From positions 372,001-436,000 of the forward strand of contig NZ_AP024412.1 in the NCBI RefSeq assembly GCF_016865445.1: a stretch of DNA of 64,000 bases. Reading direction: 5' to 3'. The notes under the pieces are model-generated. The model did not search any database, was not told the origin of the DNA, and saw only the letters and a list, made by a program, of their open reading frames with translations. Positions 51,357-57,849 of this stretch are shown one piece after another (positions within the stretch are counted from its first letter, which is position 1; the number at the start of each line of letters is the position of its first letter). This DNA comes from Mariniplasma anaerobium (lineage in GTDB: Bacteria > Bacillota_I > Bacilli_A > Acholeplasmatales > Acholeplasmataceae). A program made the position numbers and the translations under genes.

Positions 51357-51986
51357 ATGAGAAAAGACTTTGATCAATTAAAAAAACTCATTGATTTAGA
51401 TTATAAGCGACATGTTAAAAAATTTGACAATTTTGTAGCAAATAAACCTATTGTATTTTTAGGTGATTCTATGATGGCATATTTTCCAATCAAAGCATTT
51501 CAATTAGAAGATCAGATATATAATTTAGGTATTCCCGGAGATACAACACTAGGTGTTTTAAAAAGAATAGACCAAGTTGTACAACTTAAACCAAAAATAG
51601 TTGTTTTGCAAGTGGGTATTAATGATTTTGTTCTTACAAAGCTAAGCAAAGAGGAAACATTTGAAAATATATTAACCATAAGACATTACATATTAGAAAA
51701 TTGTCCTAATAGTAAAGTTTATATCACATCATTGACACCAATCAATCAAAAGAATTTTAAAGATCAATTATATCTTTTAAATAGAAAGCCTAATGATGCA
51801 ATTATATTAAACGATATGTTGAAAAAAGTAGTTGATGAACATGTATATGTTGATATCTATGACGATCTTGTTGATCAATTTGGTGATTTATCACTAGATT
51901 TAACTAAAGATGGCATTCATTTAAACCAAAAGGGATATGAAATCTATTTAAATAAATTAAAAGATATCATAGAGTTGTTATCCTAA
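51357..51986 (+). CDS. SGNH/GDSL-family hydrolase
   Basis: A 209-residue esterase-like protein with the four family blocks in order: FLGDSMM (Ser nucleophile), NLGIPGDTT (Gly), LQVGINDF (Asn) and DGIHLNQKGYEIY (Asp/His). There is no signal peptide, so it acts inside the cell. It begins one base after uvrB and shares its transcript, which is not obviously a functional link. The substrate could be an acyl or acetyl ester on a lipid or sugar, and cannot be told from sequence. Confidence 0.82.
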   Translation: MRKDFDQLKKLIDLDYKRHVKKFDNFVANKPIVFLGDSMMAYFPIKAFQLEDQIYNLGIPGDTTLGVLKRIDQVVQLKPKIVVLQVGINDFVLTKLSKEETFENILTIRHYILENCPNSKVYITSLTPINQKNFKDQLYLLNRKPNDAIILNDMLKKVVDEHVYVDIYDDLVDQFGDLSLDLTKDGIHLNQKGYEIYLNKLKDIIELLS

Positions 51987-51995
51987 AGCATATTT

Positions 51996-52034
51996 AAAGT
52001 ATATACAAGAATTTTTTGTATATACTTTTTTATT
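51996..52034 (+). terminator. Terminator after the SGNH gene
   Basis: AAAGTATATACAA (51996-52008), 7-base loop, TTGTATATACTTT (52016-52028), then T-rich. Perfect 13-bp stem. Confidence 0.85.
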
Positions 52035-52099
52035 TTTAACATTTCATTTTTAAGGACATATCACATGATTTATGTTAATATAATCATGGAGTTGATAAC

Positions 52100-53362
52100 A
52101 TGAACGCAAAAAATCATTACGAAAAAGCATTGTCTCATTATTTATTAAATACACCTAAAAAAAGTATAGAGTTGGCATTTGTTCATTTTGAACAAGCAGC
52201 AGACCAAGGTTATGCAGATGCTTACTATTTTTTAGGTAGATTCTATGGTCTAGGTGATGGTGTCTCACTAGATTTTGCTAAAGCTATAGAGCTTTATCAA
52301 AAAGGTGTCTCACTAGGTAGTCATAAATGTGGCTATGCATTAGGTATGTTATATTATACGGGCATTGGCGTAGACAAAGATGAAGATCTTGCAAAAGATT
52401 ACTTCAAAAAAAATTATACAGTTTTATTAATGGAAGCTGAGCACAATGATCCAGTAAGTATGCATATTTTAGGAACATACTATTATTATGGATTTAGTGT
52501 GCAAAGATATATCTTTAAAGCAATCGAATGGTTCTTAAAATCAAGTGAAATAGGATATAGTGATTCACAATATATGCTAGGCATGATTTATGAAACAATT
52601 GGTGAAGATGAAAATCAGATAGAAAATGCAATCAAATATTATAAGTTAGCTGCAAAACAATCTCATCCATATGCACAATACGCACTAGGGGTTATTGCGT
52701 TAGAAGAAGAAAATTGGCATGAAGCAGAAAAACATTTAGAAAGTGCAGCTTATCAACAATATGCACTTGCTGCATATACATTAGGAAAATACTATCATGA
52801 GCATGATCCAAAACATCCTCTAAAAGCTTTTGAATGGTTTTTATTAGCTGCCAAGCAAGCACATGTAGAAGCTTGTTACTATGTAGGGCTTTACTATCAA
52901 AATGGTAAAGGAGTTAAACAAGATATTACACAAGCAGTTATATGGTATGAAAAAGCAGCACTACAAAAGGATAGAGACGCTTTATATCATCTAGCGATGA
53001 TATTAATCAGACAACCAGAAAAAGATTATGAGACTGTTGCTAAGCTTTTAGAACAAGCAGCAGAAAAAGATCATCCAAATGCACAATACAATTTAGCAGT
53101 TATGTATCAAAAAGGTGATGGAGTAGTTCAAAACAGTCAAAAATCATTATTTTGGTATGAGAAAGCAGCAGGCCATAAACTACCTATCGCACAATATAAC
53201 TTAGGTATGATTTATTTTGAAGGAAAACTTGTAGAAAAAGATGAATTAAAAGCAAAAGAATTATGGCAACAAGCAGCAGATCAAGGATTAGAAGTTGCTG
53301 TTAAGTTGATGTATTCCATCAATAATTATGAAAAACTTCAAAAAAGTGATTGGCAAGCATAA
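52100..53362 (+). CDS. Sel1-repeat protein
   Basis: A 420-residue soluble helical-repeat protein with about ten Sel1-like (TPR-related) units, for example ALGMLYYTGIGVDKDEDLAK, YYVGLYYQNGKGVKQDITQAV and YNLAVMYQKGDGVVQNSQKS. There is no signal peptide or membrane helix, so it is cytoplasmic and probably a protein-binding scaffold; partners are unknown. TATAAT at 52079-52084 lies just before the ribosome site GGAG (52088-52091). A terminator shared with pepT follows. Confidence 0.85.
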   Translation: MNAKNHYEKALSHYLLNTPKKSIELAFVHFEQAADQGYADAYYFLGRFYGLGDGVSLDFAKAIELYQKGVSLGSHKCGYALGMLYYTGIGVDKDEDLAKDYFKKNYTVLLMEAEHNDPVSMHILGTYYYYGFSVQRYIFKAIEWFLKSSEIGYSDSQYMLGMIYETIGEDENQIENAIKYYKLAAKQSHPYAQYALGVIALEEENWHEAEKHLESAAYQQYALAAYTLGKYYHEHDPKHPLKAFEWFLLAAKQAHVEACYYVGLYYQNGKGVKQDITQAVIWYEKAALQKDRDALYHLAMILIRQPEKDYETVAKLLEQAAEKDHPNAQYNLAVMYQKGDGVVQNSQKSLFWYEKAAGHKLPIAQYNLGMIYFEGKLVEKDELKAKELWQQAADQGLEVAVKLMYSINNYEKLQKSDWQA

Positions 53363-53380
53363 CATTTAAATAAATAATAA

Positions 53381-53432
53381 AAAAAGGACTCATCTATAAA
53401 GATTAATTATCTTTGTTTAGATAGCCCTTTTT
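53381..53432. terminator. Two-way terminator between the Sel1 gene and pepT
   Basis: AAAAAGGACTCATCTA (53381-53396) pairs with TAGATAGCCCTTTTT (53418-53432) with two mismatches, with an inner AAAGAT/ATCTTT hairpin. It has A-rich and T-rich ends, so it works for both converging genes. Confidence 0.75.
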
Positions 53433-53438
53433 ATTTTA

Positions 53439-54650
53439 TTATTTTGCGTTTATTCGTATGATTTCTTTATAAATTTCAACAGCTTTTTCCATTTGGTTAA
53501 TAGATGCGAACTCTAATCTACCATGGAAATGATAACCACCAGTTCCAAGATTAGGACAAATTAAACCATCATAGGTTAATCTAGCTCCATCTGTTCCGCC
53601 TCTGATAGGTTCTATTTTTGGCGCAACACCTTGGTTGATTGTAGCTTGTTTAGCAAGTTCAATCACATACATATGATCTTTAATAATGTCATACATATTA
53701 TAATAACTATCTTTAATATCTACATCTACAACTTTATAACCATATTTATCATTTAAATACTTAGCAATCTTTAAGAATTCATCTTTTTGTTGTTTGAATA
53801 AATCTTTATCATGATTTCTTACGATGTATTGCACATGTGCGTGTTCTACTTGTCCTTTAATTTGTGTTAAATGATTAAAACCTTCATAGTTTTCAGTATA
53901 TGCAGGATTTAAAAACACTGGAAGTAGTTGATGAAATTCCATAGCTAGATGAACTGCGTGGATTAATTTATTTTTAGCTGATCCCGGATGGATAGATTTA
54001 CCAATGAAATCTAGTGTGACAGTTGCTGCATTAAAGTTTTCATATTCAATGCCTCCAACTTCGCTACCATCTGCAGTATATGCAAAATCAGCTTTGAAAT
54101 AATCATGATCAAAACGGTTTGCGCCATTACCGATTTCTTCATCTGGAGTAAAACAAATATAAATATCCCCATGTTTTTCTTCTTTGTGAGAAGTATAATA
54201 TTTTGCAAGTTCCATAATTTCAGCAACGCCGCATTTATCATCAGCACCTAGTAAAGTGTTTCCATCAGTGACAATGATATCTTGCCCGATAACTTTACTC
54301 AAACTAGGATATTGATTAGGATGCATAGAAATAGTATCATTTAACTTAATTGTAGTGCCATCATAATTTTTAATAATTCTTGGAGTTACATCCTTGCCTG
54401 GTGCATCAGGAGAAGTATCTACGTGAGCAATAAAGCCTATAGCTTTTTTACCTTCCGTATTTTTTTCTATTTTCGCATAAACATATCCATCTTTATCCAA
54501 AAATGCATCAAGTCCCATTGCTTTTAATTCCTCAACAAGTAATCTAGATAAGTCTTTTTGTTTTTCAGTTGAAGGAAATGATTCAGATTCATGATCTGAT
54601 TGTGTATCAATTGCTACATATCTTAAAAATCTGTCTATTAGTGTATTCAT
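53439..54650 (-). CDS. pepT: Peptidase T (tripeptide aminopeptidase)
   Basis: A 403-residue zinc M20B peptidase that releases the N-terminal residue of tripeptides in the cytoplasm. Metal and catalytic motifs are IAHVDTSPDAPG, LLGADDKCGVAEIM, FTPDEEIGNG and GGTDGARLT. The length is normal. The ribosome site AGGAAAC precedes the ATG on the minus strand. The proposed left end of the IS110 element is only 28 bases upstream of the start codon, so the original promoter has probably been cut off from the gene. Confidence 0.93.
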   Translation of the reverse strand: MNTLIDRFLRYVAIDTQSDHESESFPSTEKQKDLSRLLVEELKAMGLDAFLDKDGYVYAKIEKNTEGKKAIGFIAHVDTSPDAPGKDVTPRIIKNYDGTTIKLNDTISMHPNQYPSLSKVIGQDIIVTDGNTLLGADDKCGVAEIMELAKYYTSHKEEKHGDIYICFTPDEEIGNGANRFDHDYFKADFAYTADGSEVGGIEYENFNAATVTLDFIGKSIHPGSAKNKLIHAVHLAMEFHQLLPVFLNPAYTENYEGFNHLTQIKGQVEHAHVQYIVRNHDKDLFKQQKDEFLKIAKYLNDKYGYKVVDVDIKDSYYNMYDIIKDHMYVIELAKQATINQGVAPKIEPIRGGTDGARLTYDGLICPNLGTGGYHFHGRLEFASINQMEKAVEIYKEIIRINAK

Positions 54651-54750
54651 ATAAGTTTCCTAATATATATATGTAGTCCTAAATATATATTAGATTCTCC
54701 TTCTTTATAGTTTTTTGACGCGGACTACTTTATAATTGAATTAGATCATA

Positions 54751-54878
54751 TCACAGACTAGTTTACTTCTTCCTTACAGCGCTTTTGCGACTGGTTTAGA
54801 AAGGATATAGCTGTGACTTTAATTAAATATGGTAATGAGTTGGATACAGCGCTTTATGCGACTGGTTATTTCTTATTA
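54751..54878 (+). ncRNA. Candidate IS110 bridge RNA with two similar stem-loops
   Basis: Two copies of one apical hairpin, CAGCGC-loop-GCG-A-CTG, occur 70 bases apart (54777-54793 and 54847-54864; loops TTTT and TTTAT). The first is closed by TCACAG/CTGTGA (54751-54756/54811-54816) and CTA/TAG, leaving a large internal loop. The second is closed by TAATGAG/CTTATTA (54833-54839/54872-54878), leaving a 7 + 7 internal loop. IS110 bridge RNAs have such a target loop followed by a donor loop in the left non-coding end. The fold is read by eye, not computed. Confidence 0.55.
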
Positions 54879-54939
54879 GGTTACATCGATTAAAGTTTAC
54901 AGTCTTTGCACGTGATGATCAAAGAAAGGATTGATTTTT

Positions 54940-56115
54940 ATGATTTACATAGGCATTGATGTCGCCTCAAACAAACATGACATCGTTATAACCAATAACC
55001 TCGGTGTCCTTTTTAAGAAACCTTTTAAAATTATAAATGATTTAGAAGGATATAAAAAACTCCTCAGTGAGATTAAGTTAGCTAAAGAGTTCTTTTGTGA
55101 TCAAATAGTTCGTATAGGGCTTGAATCAACTGGGCATTATAGCAGAAACATCCTGCATTACCTCATCCGTGGCGGATATGATGTAATGTTCATTAATCCA
55201 TTATTAACCAATATGGACCGTAAAGCATCTTCAGTTCGTAAAACGAAAACTGATTCTATTGATGCGAAGGCTATTTGTATGTTTCTTATTAGAAATCAAA
55301 ATGATTTCAAACCCTATACACTTTCATCATATCACATTGATGAACTCAAAACACTAGTCAGATTAAGAAAATCCTTGAAAAAACAAATCAATAAGGATGT
55401 CAATCAACTACACGCATATATTGACCAAGCTTTTCCTGAATATAATAAAATTTTTAATAAACTTGTCAGTAAAACTTCATTAGCTGTTCTTGCACGTTAT
55501 GCTTCTTTATCAGAATTAAAAAGGGTTAGACTAAATACGTTAATCGAATTAATTAAAACGGCGTCTAAGGGTCACCTTGGACTCATACAAGCTAAAGATC
55601 TTAAATCCTTGCCTCTGACCTCAATTGGTATGGATAGTCAAGCTTTATCCTTTTCAATCAAAGGTTCTATTGTGCGTATTAATTTACTAAACGATCAAGT
55701 CAGTTTAATTGAAGAAGAAATAAAACTTAATGTAGATATGACGAAGACGACCTTACTTTCTATTCCAGGAATCAGTTATACGACAGGTGGTATTATTTTA
55801 GCTGAAATCGGTGATATCAGCTTATTTAAATCCGCTGATGCATTACTTGCTTTTGCTGGTCTTGACCCTTCTGTTTATCAATCTGGTAAATTTGAAGGTA
55901 ACTATAGGATTTCAAAACGTGGTTCTTCAATCTTTAGATGGGCTATGTTTCAATCTGCTCAAGCAATTGTTAAATTTGATCCTACCTTTAAAGCATACTA
56001 CCTAAAAAAGAAAGCTCAAGGTAAGAAGCATCGTAATATCATTGGTCATGTCACTAAAAAACTGATGCGTGTTATATACTCTATTTTAAAAAATAATTCT
56101 ACCTATATTAAATAG
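54940..56115 (+). CDS. IS110-family transposase (DEDD recombinase)
   Basis: A 391-residue recombinase. The N-terminal RuvC-like DEDD domain shows Asp 7 (IGIDVASNKHD), Glu 62 (LESTGHY), and Asp 105/Asp 108 (KTDSIDAK). A helical stretch follows, then the Tnp_20 domain with LLSIPGISYTTGGIILAEIG and YRISKRGSS, where Ser 325 is the expected nucleophile. All catalytic residues are present and the frame is intact, so the element may be active. The start at 54940 follows AAAGGA by 9 bases; a TTG 9 bases upstream is too close to that site. Confidence 0.92.
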   Translation: MIYIGIDVASNKHDIVITNNLGVLFKKPFKIINDLEGYKKLLSEIKLAKEFFCDQIVRIGLESTGHYSRNILHYLIRGGYDVMFINPLLTNMDRKASSVRKTKTDSIDAKAICMFLIRNQNDFKPYTLSSYHIDELKTLVRLRKSLKKQINKDVNQLHAYIDQAFPEYNKIFNKLVSKTSLAVLARYASLSELKRVRLNTLIELIKTASKGHLGLIQAKDLKSLPLTSIGMDSQALSFSIKGSIVRINLLNDQVSLIEEEIKLNVDMTKTTLLSIPGISYTTGGIILAEIGDISLFKSADALLAFAGLDPSVYQSGKFEGNYRISKRGSSIFRWAMFQSAQAIVKFDPTFKAYYLKKKAQGKKHRNIIGHVTKKLMRVIYSILKNNSTYIK

Positions 56116-56289
56116 GTTCATTAGCCATATTTAGTTTCCAAAGAACTTGGTGTTTCATAGACATCCTTTTTTAGTTTGCCTTTATATCAAAACCATTATT
56201 TTTATTTTATACTTGACTTATTTAGAATAGTTGGCTTTCTATATATATAACTATTATAACGCAAAAAATTAAAAAAATTAAGTATGAAA

Positions 56290-56331
56290 TTAATAAAATC
56301 AATATAAAAATTAATTTTATTAACTTTTTTT
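56290..56331 (+). terminator. AT-only hairpin upstream of the SHOCT-like cluster
   Basis: TTAATAAAAT (56290-56299) and ATTTTATTAA (56314-56323) are perfect inverted arms followed by CTTTTTTT. It could stop read-through from the IS. The rest of 56237-56342 shows no gene. Confidence 0.4.
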
Positions 56332-56342
56332 AAATAAAACAC

Positions 56343-56371
56343 TTGACAAATGATATAAAGTTTAATATAAT
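56343..56371 (+). promoter_or_regulatory. Consensus promoter of the SHOCT-like/DUF2089/ABC cluster
   Basis: TTGACA (56343-56348), 17-bp spacer, TATAAT (56366-56371): a full match to the vegetative consensus. TTAATAT (56362-56368) is repeated inverted as ATATTAA (56389-56395), which may be an operator. Confidence 0.9.
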
Positions 56372-56411
56372 CAATGTGTAAGTTAAAAATATTAATTAAG
56401 GCGGTAAGAAT

Positions 56412-56765
56412 ATGACAAAATATGAAGTTCTTAATCAACTATCATCAAATGAGATTGATTATCAAAAAGCATATGAGATGTTATATCCAAAAATTAAAAA
56501 AAGAAAAGCAAGGAAAGCAAGATTTGTTAAATTAAAAATAAACATCCCAGATAGCAAAGGGGCAAGTGCATTTGTTAACACATTATTCTTGTTTCCAATT
56601 CCGATATCGTTCATTATGTTTTTCTTAAGAAAGAGACTCAATGAACATATTGATGAAAATATACCTATGTCGATAAAAGATTTTGTTGAAATGGGAGCTG
56701 TAAAAGGTGCATTTATAGAAGTAATAGCTAAAGATAATACTCATATATTAATAAAAACAATTTAA
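56412..56765 (+). CDS. Small protein with N-terminal SHOCT-like module and one membrane-like helix
   Basis: A 117-residue protein of unknown function. Residues 4-26 (YEVLNQLSSNEIDYQKAYEM and on) fit the short helical pair seen in SHOCT-like and YvlB N-terminal regions; a very basic stretch follows (KIKKRKARKARFVKLK), and residues about 56-72 are hydrophobic (NTLFLFPIPISFIMFFL). The end, with VIAKDNTHILIKTI, looks like the beta-rich tail of the related gene at 57367. Start follows AAGGCGG. First gene after a consensus promoter. Confidence 0.6.
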   Translation: MTKYEVLNQLSSNEIDYQKAYEMLYPKIKKRKARKARFVKLKINIPDSKGASAFVNTLFLFPIPISFIMFFLRKRLNEHIDENIPMSIKDFVEMGAVKGAFIEVIAKDNTHILIKTI

Positions 56766-56778
56766 AAGGAGAAAAAGT

Positions 56779-57198
56779 ATGAACCAAAGAAATAAAATGA
56801 ATCCAGTAATCTCAGTTTGTCCAGTTTGTAAACATGATTTAAAGGTTACAAAATTATCGTGTGATCACTGTGATACAGTGATAGAAGGAAGTTTCACATT
56901 ATCAAAGTTTAATTATCTTGAAACAGAAAAATTATACTTTATTGAAGTTTTTGTAAAAAACAGAGGGAATATAAAAGCTATTGAAAAAGAATTAAACATT
57001 AGTTATCCAACTGTTAAGAAAATGCTTGATGATGTTATTGTTGGACTTGGTTATACATTAGATAATGATCAAGATGAAAATCTATCAAGTAAAGAAGCTA
57101 ATGAATCAAGAGAATCAAAAACAAGCATTTTACAAAAAATATCAAATAAAGAAATTTCTGTATTAGAGGCGGTTGAACTGTTGAAAAAAGGAAAGTAA
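56779..57198 (+). CDS. DUF2089 zinc-ribbon/HTH regulator
   Basis: A 139-residue protein: a zinc ribbon with CPVC and CDHC (about 14-36), then a helix-turn-helix (NIKAIEKELNISYPTVKKML, about 62-82) as in DUF2089, and a C-terminal SHOCT-like helical pair ILQKISNKEISVLEAVELL. It is likely a DNA-binding regulator of its own operon. It lies 13 bases after the first gene and shares the helical module with both its neighbours, which suggests that the module mediates contact among them. Start follows AAAAGGAG. Confidence 0.8.
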   Translation: MNQRNKMNPVISVCPVCKHDLKVTKLSCDHCDTVIEGSFTLSKFNYLETEKLYFIEVFVKNRGNIKAIEKELNISYPTVKKMLDDVIVGLGYTLDNDQDENLSSKEANESRESKTSILQKISNKEISVLEAVELLKKGK

Positions 57199-57208
57199 GG
57201 TGAGTTTG

Positions 57209-57334
57209 ATGAATCATTTATTCAATAAATCGAATGGATTAAATCATAAACAAAAACACATGTGTACATGCCTAACAACAGTGAATTATGTAAGATATTC
57301 AATCCAAGATATGAATAATCTTATGATGGATTAA
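57209..57334 (+). CDS. Small ORF of 41 codons
   Basis: ATG at 57209 follows AAGGTGAG (57197-57204) at a good distance and reads to TAA at 57332-57334. The product begins MNHLFNKSNGLNHKQKHMCT and ends NNLMMD; it is polar with two Cys (CTC) and no membrane helix. It fills the gap between the DUF2089 gene and the next SHOCT-like gene in the same direction. I recognise no family. The good ribosome site supports translation; composition is AT-rich like its surroundings, so chance is possible. Confidence 0.5.
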   Translation: MNHLFNKSNGLNHKQKHMCTCLTTVNYVRYSIQDMNNLMMD

Positions 57335-57366
57335 TTAAAATAAAAAAAACTATAGAGGTGAATAAT

Positions 57367-57756
57367 ATGTCAAAAGATCAAGTTAAAGAAGAAAGAATGA
57401 AAATATTAGAATTATTGTCAAAGGGAGTAATAACAGCAGATGAAGCAGAAAATCTTCTAGCAGCTCTAGGTCATAACGATCCAGAAGCAGGAGGAGAAAT
57501 TGTTTTTGCTAATAAAAAGAAAGCTCCATTTAAGATGTTGAAGGTTTTAGTAGATTCAAACGATGGAGATAAAGTTAGAATTCAAATTCCTGTAGAATTT
57601 TCTAAACTATTAAAGACTAACAAATTCAAATCAAATATAGGAGATGTAGATATTGATATAGATGCAATCCTAGAAATGATCAGCCAAGGTGTTGATGGAG
57701 AATTAGTTAATATAGAATCTAGTGACGGCGATATCGTAAAGATTATCGTTGAATAA
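57367..57756 (+). CDS. SHOCT-like/YvlB-N domain protein
   Basis: A 129-residue soluble protein. Residues about 8-34 (RMKILELLSKGVITADEAEN, then LLAALG) are the helical pair found at the N terminus of YvlB-like and SHOCT-like proteins. After a short linker with KKKAPFKMLK, the rest (VLVDSNDGDKVRIQIPVEF and on) is acidic and beta-rich. The start at 57367 follows AGAGGTG (57354-57360) by 6 bases; a GTG within that site is rejected. It resembles the first gene of the cluster. Role unknown, probably regulatory. Confidence 0.7.
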   Translation: MSKDQVKEERMKILELLSKGVITADEAENLLAALGHNDPEAGGEIVFANKKKAPFKMLKVLVDSNDGDKVRIQIPVEFSKLLKTNKFKSNIGDVDIDIDAILEMISQGVDGELVNIESSDGDIVKIIVE

Positions 57757-57772
57757 TGAATAAAAATAACAC

Positions 57773-57817
57773 TTTCCACGTAGTTGTATATAAAACTGCG
57801 TGGAAATGTTATATAAT
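57773..57817 (+). promoter_or_regulatory. 13-bp inverted repeat and -10 box before the second ABC pair
   Basis: TTTCCACGTAGTT (57773-57785) pairs with AACTGCGTGGAAA (57794-57806), 8-base loop, one G-U. No T run follows, so it is not a standard terminator. TATAAT at 57812-57817 comes 5 bases after it; the -35 position would fall inside the repeat. Confidence 0.55.
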
Positions 57818-57849
57818 ATGGATATCATCTATGAATTAAGGAGCACAAT

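Larger units (their letters stand above)
54679..56236 (+). mobile_element. IS110-family insertion sequence
   Basis: The element has one transposase gene, about 260 bases of non-coding DNA before it and about 120 after it, and no terminal inverted repeats, as in the IS110 group. Proposed ends are the CT dinucleotides at 54679-54680 and 56235-56236. AGTTGG before the right CT and AAATA after the left CT match guide segments of the putative second RNA loop; TTCTA after the right CT matches the first loop. Removing the element with one CT restores an inverted repeat in the host. The ends are inferred and could shift. Confidence 0.6.

Noticed and set aside
54673-54728. GTAGTCC/GGACTAC inverted repeat upstream of pepT as a regulatory hairpin
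   Set aside because: One arm falls in the host flank and core and the other inside the proposed IS, so it is probably chance.
56202-56438. Minus-strand 78-codon frame after the IS
   Set aside because: Very AT-rich, low-complexity product, crossing a consensus plus-strand promoter and the start of the next gene.
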